From positions 5,216,243-5,280,242 of the forward strand of contig NC_049907.1 in NCBI RefSeq assembly GCF_001411555.2: DNA of 64,000 bases, written 5' to 3'. Source of the DNA: Juglans regia (Eukaryota; Streptophyta; Magnoliopsida; Fagales; Juglandaceae). How positions within the stretch are numbered: the first letter of the stretch is position 1; each line of letters opens with the position of its first letter. The notes under the pieces were generated by a model, which ran no database searches, had not been told where the DNA came from, and saw only the letters and a list, made by a program, of their open reading frames with translations. The position numbers and the translations under genes are program-made. Positions 52,405 to 64,000 of the stretch are shown piece by piece.

Positions 52405-52615
52405 AATTACATCCTGTTTAGATATAAGAAGCATTTTATCTCATCTCATTATTATAACTTTCCTAAATTTTCATACAAAATATAATAAATAATTTAACTT
52501 TTTCAAATTCCAAAACAATAGTAATATTAAAAAATAAGATTATAATAATATTTTATTCAATTCTCAACATCTCAACTCATCTTATTTCAACTCACTATCC
52601 AAACTGCACCTAAAT
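52405..52615. mobile_element. Tourist-like MITE copy
   Basis: Starts cctgtttagatataag and ends atccaaactgcacct, with tacaaaatataataaataat and a run like agtaatattaaaaaataa inside, as in the copies at 25.7 and 31 kb. It lies directly beside the hAT right end. Confidence 0.65.
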
Positions 52616-53139
52616 GACGCAAAGTCATATCAAGTTGGGTTTGATTCACTAGGACGACTTAATACAAATTAGAGTATAAGGCAAAATTTAAATAAGTCAT
52701 TCATAATAATAATATAATAAAATATAAGTTATTATATTGAATATTTTTCAAAAATCTCAATAAAATTAGGTTTTATTTAAAATTCTTAAATAAAAGTTTT
52801 TGAATTTATATATAATACACAATTTAAGATGAAGCTCATTATAAATATTGTACATCAATTAATTAGCAAGATCTTAAAAAAAATTATTTAAAAATATAAA
52901 TTATTCATTGTATTAAATATAAAATTTAGTTCAGGGGCATGACACACATTAAAATTTAAAATAAAAGCATCCTACTTTTATTTTTGGGCGTCTGGTATAG
53001 GGTGGAACTTTAGGCAATGACTCAACTTTGGGTCAGCCTTGTGTAAGCCATAACTTAGACCTCAGTTCTACTTTTAAGTGAATCCATATTCAAATTTGAA
53101 TCAAAGATTTAGTATTCATATGTAGGTGAAGAGAGTGTG

Positions 53140-53394
53140 TGGAAAAGATGAAGAACAGGATAACAAATCACCTTAAAAATAATAGCCTTCAAGCTATCAA
53201 CCAAGAAACTAAAAGAAATCAAGAAGCAGGAAACAAGAATCGGGAGAAAGTTTTGTATTTCACGATAGAATGAATTAAAATGTACAGACTAATACCTATC
53301 CTTTATATACAAAGAATATTGCTAATATATACGTGTTGTAATAATAACTAATCTTGCGAGCTAACTTGTTGACTCATATGTACAGATGTCAACA
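53140..53394 (-). repeat. Copia 3' LTR
   Basis: 255 bp. On the minus strand it starts tgttgacatctgtac and ends in ca. It aligns with 57708-57912 over words such as gagaaagttttgtatttc and gaattaaaatgtacagact. Confidence 0.85.
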
Positions 53395-53493
53395 CTCCCC
53401 CTAAGATGGAGTGTGTATATTAATCACACCCATCTTGAAAAGGAGATATGTAAACTGTGGTGAAGACAAAGCCTTTGTAAAGAAATCTGCAAA

Positions 53494-56400
53494 CTAATGT
53501 TTTGAGTTAACATGGAGAGTACGCAGGATGTTAGATTGAATTCTCTCCCTAACTAAATGACAATCAATTTCAATGTGTTTTATTTTCTCACAAAACATTG
53601 GGTTAGTTGCTGTGTGTAGAGTTGCTTTGCTATCACATAAAATCAAGGCTGGTGAAGTGTGATTAATACCAAAATCCTTAAGCAATGCAATCAACCAAGT
53701 TGATTTATAAGTTGTAGAACCAAGAGCTCTGTACTCAGTTTTAGTTGATGATCTCGACACATTGTTTTGTTTCTTGGACTTCCAGAATATAAGAGATTCA
53801 TCCAAGAAGACACAAAAGTCAGTAACCGATTTTCTTGTTTCAAGACATGTTGCCCAATCAGAATTTGTAAATGCTTTCCGCTGTAAAGAGTAAGAGGTAG
53901 GAAAAAATATACCCTATCCTGGAGTGCCTTTATATATCTTAATACTTGATGTTTAGCATCCAAATGAGCTTGAGCAGGTTTATCCATAAACTGAGTTAGA
54001 ACATGAACAAAGAATGCCAGATCTGGTCTTGTAATAGTTAGGTAAAGTAACATTCCTATTAATCTTCGATAAGCAATTGGATCATCTAATACACCAGAAT
54101 CTATCTTAGTGAGAAGCAAGTTGGAATTTATAGGAATTTTAGTTGGTTTACAGTCAATAAAACCATAATCTGTTAGTACTTCAAGAGCATAATACCTTTG
54201 ACAAATAGAAATGCCTTTAGATGTTCGAGCTCCTTCCAATCCAAGGAAGTATTTCAATTCTCCAAGATCTTTAATCTTGAACTCAGTGTGAAGAACATTC
54301 TTGATGTCTTGTAACCATTGATGAGAGACTTTCTTGAGTCCATATAAGGACTTAGACAGTCTACATACCCCATGTCTTTCCCTCACTGCCATAACCTTGA
54401 GAAAATGTCATATGTATTCTTCATGTAAATCTCTATTTAAGAAGGTGTTATTTACATCTAATTGATATAGATACCATCTTTTTGCAGCAACAATAGCAAG
54501 CAAACAACGTACACTAGTGAGATTAGCAATTGGAAAAAATGTGTCAATAAAATCCAACCCTTCTTGTTGTGTGTACCCTTTAGCTACAAGCCTAGTTTTA
54601 TATATTTCAATAGTATCATTTGACTTATGTTTAATTTTGTACACCCATTTACAACCAATGTGATGCATATCAAGAAGTAAATGAGTGAGAACCCATGTAT
54701 GACTTTCTTCAAGAGCAACGAACTCAACTGACATGGCATCATGCCAGTGTGGGAATTTGATAGCTTGATGATAAGATTTTGTTTCAAAATCTGAGAATAA
54801 AGCAACTGTATAGGCTCGATATGAAGGAGATAATTTGGAATAAGAAAGATAAGTAGACAAAGGGTAAGAAGTACTTGCCTTGGAAGAAGCTGCAGCAAGA
54901 GGACTATGATCTGATGAAGAACTTTTGAGGTTGCAGTGATATTGCTGCAAATAATTTGGTGGATGTTAGTGTCTAGTGGATCTTCGAAGAGGTTGAACAG
55001 TATCATTTGTAGAAACAATATCTAGGGAATTATGATCGTGTTGTGTATTTGTAGAAGATGGTGAAGCAAAATCTGTTGTATGATCTGAAATTGGAATTGG
55101 AAGAACAAAAGATTCCAAAGGAACAACAAGTGAGGATGAGGAAGTGAGAGGAGTACTTTTGTAGGGAAACACCTGTTCATGAAAAATGACATCTCGAGAA
55201 AGAAAAATAGTATGAAATTGTAAATCATAAATTTTGTATCCTTTTACACCAAAAGGATAACCAAGAAACAAGCACTTTCGTGCTCAGGAATCAAATTTTC
55301 TTCTATGAGCAGAAAGTGTATTAGCGAAGCAAAGACATCCAAAGACTTTGAAATGAGAATAGGAAAGCCTTTTAGAGAAAAGTAATTCAAAAGGAGACTT
55401 ATTACAAAGAAGAGGAGTGGGCTATCTATTGATAATATAAGTTGTTGTTAAGATACAATCATCCCGAAAACATAAAGGCATGTTTGCTTGAAATCTAAGG
55501 GCTCTAGCTACTTTTAATAAATGTCTACCACAATTTCATTTTGCTGAGGAGTTGCATTACAACTCCTTTGATGGATAATTCCTTTAGAAGCATAATAACT
55601 GGGTTATATTGAATTCTAGACCATTATCACTTCAAAGGGTTTTAATTTTATGATTGAATTGTGTTTTAACAAGAGCAAAAAATGAGAGTAACTTAGGTCG
55701 AGTTTCATATTTATTCTTCATCATATAGACCCAAGATGCTCATGTAAAATTATCTACAATTGTAAGGAAGTAATGAAAATCTCCCAAAGTGAAAGTAGAG
55801 AAGGAACCCTATATATCATAATGAATGATTTCAAAAGGTTCAATAATAGAGAATTACTTATAGGAAAAGATAAACAAGTTTGCTTTGCATAATGACATAT
55901 ATCACAAACATTTAGACAATGAGAATTGATAACAGAGTCTTGTTTATTCAACAAACATTGTCTAGCAAGTTATGGATGTCCTAGGCGATAATGCCATATG
56001 TCTAAGATTATAGAATTTGAAACAACTATATTAAGAATATTGGAAGCAGAAAATACACTTTTGGAAGTAGAAGAAACACTAGAAATAGTAGCATCAATTA
56101 CATCAGATGTTGATGTCTTATATGTCAGCAAGTAATAAAGTCTATTTCATTCTTCACCCAGACCAATCGGTCTCCATACACATAGGTCCTGAATGAAGCA
56201 AGATTTATTTAGAAAAATGATAACACAATTAGTAGAATGAACAAGTTTACTAATTGATAATAGATTGAATGGAAAAGATGGAACATATAGAACATTAGTC
56301 AAAATTAAAGAATCAAAATTTTTAACCATGCCTATGTGTATAACGCTTACTAAGTGACTATTAGAAAGTGTCACAAAGGTAGAATGAACAGTTGAAAAAG

Positions 56401-57425
56401 AGTTTAAGAAAGAAACAAGATTGACCATATGATTAGTTGCACCAGTATCAATGATCCAATGTACATTGAAATGTTTTGTATCAACTTTATTGACTGATGA
56501 CAAAAATTGATCAAAATTGATAGCAGTAAAAATGCTATGCTGAGAAGAGAAGAATATACCTGATTGGTTAAGAAATGATTGGGAATTTGATTAAGGATTT
56601 TGCTGGATACCTACTTGGTGAACCATAACATGTTTATTCTAAGATTTATGTAATTCAAGCATTGAAAGAAGTTGTTGACACTATTTTTGAGTAAATGGTA
56701 ATGAGGGTCCTTCACAAGTTTGTGACTCATGTGAAATAATGTCAGAAAAATTTTTATTGACAAAATTAAGTCTAGATCTTGTAGGCATGTAACCTGGAGG
56801 ATGCTCATGAAACTTATAGCATCTCTCCTTGGTATGCCCTGTCATACCACAGTGACTACACATTGGCTTTGGTTTTGAAGAAAATTTTATTTTTTGGAAT
56901 AATTTTCTAAAAACTTTGTTATTGAGCAGTAGAAATCAAAGCAGTAGATTCAAGACTCGTAATTTTTCCATTAAGATGAATACCACATTGTCTTTCTTCT
57001 TGCAAGATTAAAGAAAATATCTTATTTATATCAGGAAATGGATCTATCAACATAATCTGATCTCGAACATGTGTAAATGTGTCATTAAGTCCCATAAAAA
57101 AATGCATCACCTACTCTCATTGTCGGTGTTCAAGAACTGCTTTTAAGACTTCACAAGTACAATTTGTTGCACAACCACAACAAGGCTAAGTCATATAGTT
57201 CATCGATTCATCCCTAAGAGTCTTTAATCGAATGAAATAGGCACTTATAGTGAGATCTTCTTGTACCAAATCTCCAATTTCCTTCTGAATATGAAAAATT
57301 CGTGGGGCATTAGTTTGTAAGTAACGTTGCTGCAAATCACACCAAAGCTCTCTTGTTGTCTCTATATAGATGCAACTGGCCGTTATTTCTTTCGATACTG
57401 AGTTAAGTATCCATGAGAAAACCAT
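53494..57425 (-). pseudogene. Copia gag-pol remnant
   Basis: Blocks in order on the minus strand: gag core (57425-57186, LWCDLQQRY, then FHIQKEIGDL); CCHC zinc knuckle CSHCGMTGHTKERC (56863-56822); protease with HWIIDTGATNHM (near 56455), the DTG site intact; pre-integrase CDICHYAKQ (near 55905); integrase core, badly broken (55750-55280); RT N-terminal part (54950-54408, WVYKIKHKSND, then RLVAKGYTQQEGLDF, then YQLDVNNTFLNRDLHEE); RT C-terminal part (54392-53900, [16 protein letters not shown]); RNase H (53805-53494, [14 protein letters not shown]). Between QWLQ and DIKNVLH about 50-60 residues, including the YVDD catalytic box, are missing, so RT could not work even without the stops. Confidence 0.88.
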
Positions 57426-57693
57426 ATCGTTGCACTGTAACCAAGCATTATATGCAAGATCAGCAATACAGATGGTAAAGCCAGACTTCCATCAATGCAA
57501 CAGAGTTTATTCTTAGATCTTAAAGAAATTCGCATCAATCGGCACTAAGCGTGGTAATTATCTCAAGTTATTGATTGCATAACCAACACAATTCCAGGAT
57601 TATCCGCATTGTTGAGATGATATGGACTCAATGAATCATCGTGGGACTAAGAAAAGACGCAGGGAGGAAAACACCATCAATGGTGATCAGATT

Positions 57694-57705
57694 GCTCTGA
57701 TACCA
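57694..57705 (-). other. Copia primer-binding site
   Basis: tggtatcagagc on the minus strand, matching the 3' end of initiator tRNA-Met, two bases inside the 5' LTR. Confidence 0.85.
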
Positions 57706-57707
57706 TA

Positions 57708-57912
57708 TGAAAAAGATAAAGAACAGTTGAACAAATCACCTTAAAGATGATAGCTCCAAGCTATCAACCAAGATACTAAAAGAAATCAAGAAGCTAAATA
57801 AGAATTGGGAGAAAGTTTTGTATTTCTCGATAGAATGAATTAAAATGTACAGACTGATACCTATCATTTATATACAAAGAATATCTGACTCATATGCACA
57901 TGAGATGTAAAC
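57708..57912 (-). repeat. Copia 5' LTR with internal deletion
   Basis: About 205 bp. It shares the outer parts with the 3' LTR but joins aaagaatat directly to ctgactcatatg, missing about 50 bp. It begins two bases from the primer-binding site. Confidence 0.8.
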
Positions 57913-59496
57913 GGAGTGGTAGTACTGCTAATTAACTCCTTATAACTCAATTTCATCTTAACATGTGAAGTAGAACTGCATTCAACTCATCCACTTTATT
58001 CCTTTTATTTAGCTAAAAAAAGGTTCTCAGGACAAAAAAAAAACGAATAATTTTAGGCCAATGAAAATAACAATACACTGTCAATATTATCATTGACATC
58101 GCCAAAGTGATCCAGCTTATATATATCATGTTTGAAAGAAATTAATTAATAACGTCTGTTTTAAAATAGAAGAAATTAATAAGTCCATTATTAATCATGT
58201 TTTAATCAATATTATCATTAATTAATAAGTCCATTATGTTATTAAAATAGAAGAAATTATTTAAAATATGTCATATATATTAATTGATGTGGTTAAAGAT
58301 AATAATAAAAAAAATTCATGATGAAGAATAATATATAATATCGCTCTACTAATTAACAATTAAAAGTTTCTAACTTTTTCCTCAGTATTTTCAATTATGG
58401 TTGCTATAATCACACATTGCAAATTGAAAATTTAATAATCAAATCAATTTGATCTATCCATCAGTTGAAGGGTGAGTTTTTCTCTCGATCTTTACATTTT
58501 ATATATACACCTTCTTAAAAGGATCAAGATCTAAGATCAAGATCTAAAATTAGGATAGATATATAAACACATGAAGTGTGCAGTACTATAATATTTATAG
58601 CCTTGTGAATATCTTGAACAATATTAATAATCAATAAATATTGTAAGAATTATTTGATATATTTATCTCTTTCCTACTTTAAACCTTAAAATTCGATAGA
58701 TTTTAATGGGTTTTGATCCACCTTAAAGTTTAAACCACTTTGTTATGTAAATCATATGAAAGTGAATGTTCATCAGTTGAACCAATTTATTCATTGATTT
58801 AATTGAAGGTTACTAAACAATGTAAATTAAATTTTATATGTTAGACTTTTTCGAAAAATGATTTGTATAGTTTTAATGTGTGCAAGCTCCGCACGGTCTA
58901 TTTGAAAAAGAAAAATAGGCATACCTAGGACCACCATGAAAAACTCCACATTTAAATGATGGGTCTCAAAGTTTAATCATTTTAAAACTATATCTAAACA
59001 TGACATTCTATTTAAAGCATGACATTCTCAAAACAAGTTTGATGTTCTAAAGTTCTAAACATTAGCTGAGCATGGGCCAAGAAAAGCCCAAAAGAATAGA
59101 AACCTTCAACAAATTACCTTGTTAGCCCATTAATGGAAGTGTAACTATCCATACACACACATCAAACATGTGGGTATGGTACCCTATTTTGATTGTGCTT
59201 TAAGGGCAACCCAAACGTACCCCTGTTTCCTTCCACGTAAAGCACTATTTATTTATTTATTTATAAATAATAATATCAAAATTAATTAACTCCTATGTCG
59301 GGCAGAGACATTTAGCTCCTAAATTTGAATAAGCCAACTGAAATAACGTCTCTAACGGTCATTGTTTCCCTAAAACATCCTCTTATGTCCCCTTCGTTCC
59401 AACCCTGCCACAGGTGCCATTCCCAGCAGTCCAAATCATTCTACTAGGATTTAAGGGAGTTGCATTTCCTTCACAGCTGAAAGCATATGCAAGAAC
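57913..59496. other. AT-rich spacer without a gene
   Basis: No supported coding frame. The last 200 bases should hold the promoter and leader of the gene starting at 59497. Confidence 0.5.
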
Positions 59497-60480
59497 ATGG
59501 CCGAGTACAACAAAGCAGATATACTTGGTTTTATAAGTTTATTTTCATGGCTATTTATCAGTTTATTTTCCTTCTAAATTCTTAATTAATTTTAGTTTCA
59601 GCTCTGTTCAAGATTTTTACTGGCAACAATAATTTCCTTTATGGGTTTTGCAGATTTGTCTGTTCTGTCATTAGGGGAGGAATCAGATTTGACTTCTCAT
59701 AGCAATGCATGGCATGATGAACCATTGGTAAATTAAAGATTAGTTTTTTTTGTCTTAAATTACTGATTGATATATGATAACTTTAACATTCCTAGTGTTG
59801 ACTGAGGTATACAGATTGATGTTAAAGGAAATAGCCATTCAAGGACGATTAATGTCCTGAAAGGCCTGAGGGCTGCCATGTCAGAAGAGGAGCTAAAGAT
59901 TCGCAGTGAACTAGAGATGGAGATAGAAAGAGATTTGGAAGAAGAAATCAAAGATGGAATATACCGTCATGCTCTCAGATTGCACCGACTGTATCAGCAG
60001 CAAAATGAAAGAATTGCAAAAGAAGGACCTGGATTTGAAACCTTTCAAGCTGGTCAACAAAGAAAGAATAATCAAACACTTCTTGAAGTGAACATAAGCA
60101 TAAGAATGGAAGGAGGGACCAAAATTGAAATAAAAGAGACCAAGAAAGAAGCTCATGATCATCATCAGGAGAAGGGTCGGCCTCGGACTTCTAGATCAGA
60201 AAACATGCAACCATTTCTGCGGCCGGTTTCTAATGGGAAGAAGCTCGATTGGGTGAGGAGTCTCCGATTCAATAATGCAGGTCCGGTTGCCATTGATAGA
60301 TCATCAAAACATGGCAGCTTACATCAGCCTAAAACACCAAGCAAAAACCGTTGCTGCTATGATCTCATGAATCTTGACCTTAAAAATGGCAGGAGAATTT
60401 GCGCTACTTCTGCCTTGGGGCCGCCCAAGGTCCGTGGAAGTGTTGATAACAAAATACTTGAATTGGGATGGAAAAATTGA
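59497..60480 (+). CDS. Uncharacterised plant protein, 256 aa
   Basis: I do not recognise the family. Three exons join in phase: 59497-59527, 59654-59727 and 59815-60480, with GT-AG borders and a split Asp codon at the first junction. The start ATG (acatggcc) is the first in frame. Residues 57-105 form a strongly charged, probably helical stretch (SEEELKIRSELEMEIERDLE, then GIYRHALRLHRLYQQQNER), likely a coiled coil. Residues 106-170 are polar and rich in K, E and H (KEAHDHHQEKGRPRTSR). Residues 176-186 hold KKLDWVRSLRF, and the end is DNKILELGWKN. There is no signal peptide or membrane segment. The basic patches would fit a nuclear protein, but that is inference. The clean splicing and 222-codon last exon argue strongly for a real gene. 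Confidence 0.82.
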
Positions 60481-60670
60481 CATATTTTTTGCTTTTCTGA
60501 TTTGAAAATTATAATAACAAAATACAAATATTGTTACGTGTGATTGTAAGGCATGATGTTGTTATTCTGGTATTAATTGTAATAAGCATATTGGTGATTA
60601 ACAAAAAATGTTCTTTTGGGCGTTCCAGCTGAGTTTTATTTATCATGATACATTGTTAAGAAGTGGGGCC

Positions 60671-60713
<43 letters not shown>
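60671..60713. repeat. (AT)n microsatellite
   Basis: About 20 AT units, 190 bases after the stop of the 59497-60480 gene. Confidence 0.95.
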
Positions 60714-60717
<4 letters not shown>

Positions 60718-60719
60718 CA

Positions 60720-63700
60720 TGTGATCTTAGCACATTAGGCAGAAGAGCTCTAGCTCCTTAAGATATAAAAGTAACGGCGGCCTTGAAGATGGGAGAAAAT
60801 ATTAAAAGAACATTGAAAATACATGGGGTCTGAGAATTTCAATCATGAAGCATGGCAATCCCCATGGAATTTATAAATAACCCAACTTTGTATTGTTTTC
60901 CCAACACTAATTGATTATAACCTGCAAGTTGGCGTGAAGGAATTTCTAGAAGTTTGAAGAAAACAAAAGGCTGCTTGAGGGGAAACCAAAAAAACAGACA
61001 AGAATGAGAGATTGCAGTTGTTGGAGTCTGACCAACATGATCTAATAATCATGTGAGGGGGTGAATACAAAGTTTGGGAGACAAAAAGATGAGCTGGAGA
61101 AGCTATTATTGGCCGGCCATTGCTGGCTCACCATTGCCTGGGCGCTCGATCGGGGAAACATTTGAAACTAGTGGACCTACGCCTGGGTATTTTTGCTTTG
61201 GATCTAACCTTGTCTGCCAAAGAGCTTGAGGATCTCGTGCCTTATATATACGGTCTTTGGTCCATACTTATGATGGGTGGGAATTAAACGTCCCGGCCAC
61301 TTCGACCACTGACAAATTCATATGGGAAAATGGAGGTTTTCATGATGCTGATCAGGTTTATAAGGTTTTGCATGTTCAACGTATTCTACAACTGATCATC
61401 AGTGATGATCACCCGGCCTACATGAAGAGAATTGTTGGGTTTAACTTTAACAGTACGCAAAATATTTATGTAAAATTAATTTAATGATTAATTTTAGAAG
61501 ATTAATCATGTCCATTAATGCAAAAATTAAACTCAAGGCAGAAGCAGTACGTGGTCTTATATAAATGTTTTATTTATATAGATATCCACCAACTTTTGCC
61601 ACAAAACACACCAGGCGCACAGTAGTACTTTCCGAGATATCTACGTTTAGGTATGCTGGAATTTAGAACGACCAAGGGGGGGATTCAAAACATATGGGGA
61701 TCAGTTTGGTCACCAAACAAATTAAAACATGTCGAATTGTTAGACAAGAATTGATGTTGATGATGAGTAGAGGCAGCATGAAGGCGCCATGTGTACGTGG
61801 GCCTGTGCGTGGCATCATGCACACAGCCTGCCATGCATTGCAAATATATATTGGAATCACACAAAAAGCTCACTAGCTAATTGCATCGCTCCCCCCTCCC
61901 CTTTAGACCTTAAATTGAGTAGGGACGACAACGATGTCTGTTATAGTCAGCTCCATCCGGCCGGATTCACAAAATATTGGCGTGCCATTGAAGAGTCATA
62001 GTCTTTCAACTCTCAAAAAGGGTATAATCTCTCTATGGTGCCCAAAGCCATCTCCTTTTCCAACTTTTTCCTTCCAATCCTCAAATTTTTGCTTTCAAAA
62101 AGGAGGATAATCCAAACGAATCTCATCATCGGGCCCCCCACCCCACCCCACCCTTCCTCTTTCGGCTTCTCCCACATATTGTCATATACATGTGTGCTCC
62201 CTGACTCATCTAGGAATATTGCCAGTTTATGAGACTTTTTTAGTATTTGAGACAATTATACAGCAAGATATTAAGAATTTGCATATAATTAATGATCGAG
62301 AAATGAAAAATCTTCTGTATTTTGATACATCTATAGGCCGTATGCTTATGTATATATCATGTTATTAAGAAGGATACCAGCTTGGAGAAGATTGATCAGC
62401 CGCAAAAAGAAAAGCTCATTTTCATGTCCGAAATAAGCAATATTTGCTATTTTGCGGAAAATATTGATTGCAGGATTAATTGGAATCCAGTCGACTAAAA
62501 TCTAGCCATGGTTTTGTGAAGCAGCCATGGTGACTGGTCGTACAAGCATGTCGTTTTTCTTGTCTATCATGAGCTAGAAACATCATGACCAGCTAAGTTT
62601 TCATTTCAGTTTCAGCATATTATATATATATAGTATTAATGGTAATAAACAGTGCTATCTCCAAGTGTTTGGGATTTGGCGTACAGCCAGCATTCAGTGT
62701 CCAAATCAGGAATCCATGCATACATGATCATGATGAGTAGACCGAAAGTGAGACACTCAAATATCACTCATGCTCAACAATGGAAAATGCGTCCAGTCAC
62801 TGAAATTGACGCATTTCATAAATCATGATGATCTCATGTTTTTGTTTTTGTTATGATGAGGGGCTATCAGAGACATTGATTCAAGTTGATTAATGTTAAT
62901 CAAATGTCCCTAGACATATTATATGCAGTGGTTTCCCAGAAACCAAACGAATTAATTTTACAGAGCTTTTCGCGGAGAAGAATGGAATTAGTTATTAAGA
63001 TCAATAAATAGATCAGATCGGAAATTAAGAAGAAAATATCTATCCCATATATACATATAGATCGATCGGCCGTGTATAGCCATGGGATCATGATGCTTAG
63101 AGGATTATGCATCGAATTAGTATTAAACCCTAGAATTATTCAACTCTTTATTCTCTCTCTCTCCCTGGTATTTGATCCTCTCCTTTCACTGATCATTGGT
63201 CATTTTGGATTACTTTTCAACTTCAAACCTTACTCTGAACTCTTTTCAAATGGCCAAATTAAGTATGGAAGTCAGTCTATCAGGTTAAGCATATAGATGC
63301 TAGAAACAGGATGGGTTTATACAAATTAGCTGTCTGATGCAGCAAGCTGCCGCCTTTGACCAAGATTTAAAAATCTGGAGTACCCTATATATCTCTTATT
63401 GGCAGCTTTAACTCATGATACCGCATGGGATTCCCGGCCCCCAAAGAAGCAAAGCAACTTCTGAAGAGCGTTCCTTGCAGATGAGCTTGGACTCCGGAAG
63501 CAAACAATCAATAAAAAAGTATATCTTGCTATGAGAATGAAATATCAGAACCCATGCATATAGAACTAGCTAGTAAGAGAACCCAAGCCAGGCACAATAT
63601 CTCTCTCTATTGTACCGCAAATAAGGAAGCAGGCTGCAGGTGAATCCTTCAATATCAAGTTGAACCGTGACTCTCGAGGAGAGTGACCTTGGTTACCCCC

Positions 63701-64000
63701 CCTTAATCAGTACAATTGTTGAATAAATAACTTAATTAGAAAAACTTAGTTCTGAGTGAAGGAAAAAGTTGGGGAAACCGAATTACCAAAATGATCAAAT
63801 TAATTAAATGGGTGCTGATGAGCATGAAATAAACCCATGCCTTATGGAAGAAGATAAACTAGATTAGTAAGAGAATCTTGGGATTTTAGTGGATCCTACA
63901 CCAAACGTACGCTGAACCTTCGAGTATGGTAGTGTTTGAAGAGTTACAGATCATAAAAGCTGTGTCTGCATGTGTGCCCCTCTGGTATTTTTTTATAAGA
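60720..64000. other. Spacer with no supported gene
   Basis: Open frames at 61257-61484, 61663-62255 and 62900-63296 are short, overlap on both strands and show no family. The stretch is slightly less AT-rich than other spacers, with C-rich runs near 61890 and 62140. A distal promoter or non-coding RNA cannot be excluded. Confidence 0.45.

Larger units (their letters stand above)
53140..57912 (-). mobile_element. Ty1/copia LTR retrotransposon, degenerate
   Basis: On the minus strand: 5' LTR (57912-57708); primer-binding site tggtatcagagc (57705-57694); gag; protease; integrase; reverse transcriptase; RNase H; polypurine tract cttagggggagt (about 53406-53395); 3' LTR (53394-53140). The order PR-IN-RT-RH defines copia. 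Possible target duplications are gtgtg and gagtg (four of five). The 5' LTR lacks about 50 bp present in the 3' LTR. Many stops and a deletion in RT make it non-functional. Confidence 0.9.

Noticed and set aside
61257..62255. Short frames on both strands, including WELNVPATSTTDKFIW
   Set aside because: Mutually overlapping, no conserved words, no supporting start context or introns.

Overview
This window is nuclear DNA of a flowering plant, almost certainly a woody eudicot. The reasons are multi-exon genes with GT-AG introns, plant-specific gene families, and long AT-rich spacers full of small transposons. The repeat families suggest Fagales, perhaps walnut or hickory, but that is a guess from memory and not shown by the sequence. 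There is no operon, CRISPR array, rRNA gene or bacterial-type island.

Four intact protein-coding genes can be assembled exon by exon with open, phase-consistent junctions. (1) 17552-22492 (+) is a 14-3-3 protein of the lambda/kappa type: 248 aa, four exons, the last a 21-nt micro-exon. (2) 32284-34404 (+) is a D-type cyclin of the D2/D4 group: 361 aa, six exons, with an LxCxE motif and two upstream ORFs in its leader. (3) 39229-48104 (-) is a plastid-type ATP-dependent 6-phosphofructokinase: 530 aa, 13 exons. (4) 59497-60480 (+) is a 256-aa protein of unknown function with three exons. A possible minus-strand gene remnant lies at 5400-6745: a GC-rich leader with telobox-like motifs and an ORF broken by one TAG. 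These genes have unrelated roles (signalling adaptor, cell-cycle entry, glycolysis, unknown), and nothing suggests they form one system.

The rest is mobile DNA in many layers. At about 8150-16660 a decayed Ty3/gypsy element is split by a degenerate hAT transposon (9206-13679) and by a Tourist-like MITE (15244-15443), and then runs into LINE fragments. At 53140-57912 (-) there is a Ty1/copia element with both LTRs, a PBS and a PPT, but its reverse transcriptase has lost the YVDD block. Small elements with readable target-site duplications are a SINE (4627-4864, 11-bp TSD), a TRIM inside a PFK intron (40917-41362, 5-bp TSD, equal 172-bp LTRs), a 1.3-kb non-autonomous hAT (51089-52402, 8-bp TSD) and a 16-bp retrotransposition scar (17-bp TSD).

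Form by region: 1-8150, spacer with a SINE and the broken minus-strand locus; 8150-16660, nested elements; 17-23 kb, 14-3-3 gene; 23-31 kb, AT-rich spacer with a foldback element, a possible Helitron end and a GC-rich tandem repeat; 32-34.5 kb, cyclin; 34.5-39 kb, empty; 39.2-48.1 kb, PFK; 48.4-52.6 kb, MITE-rich spacer and hAT; 53.1-57.9 kb, copia; 59.5-60.5 kb, unknown gene; the rest empty. I saw no convincing new multi-gene system. The most interesting items are the nested insertions, the foldback elements, and the post-transcriptional features of the cyclin and PFK genes.
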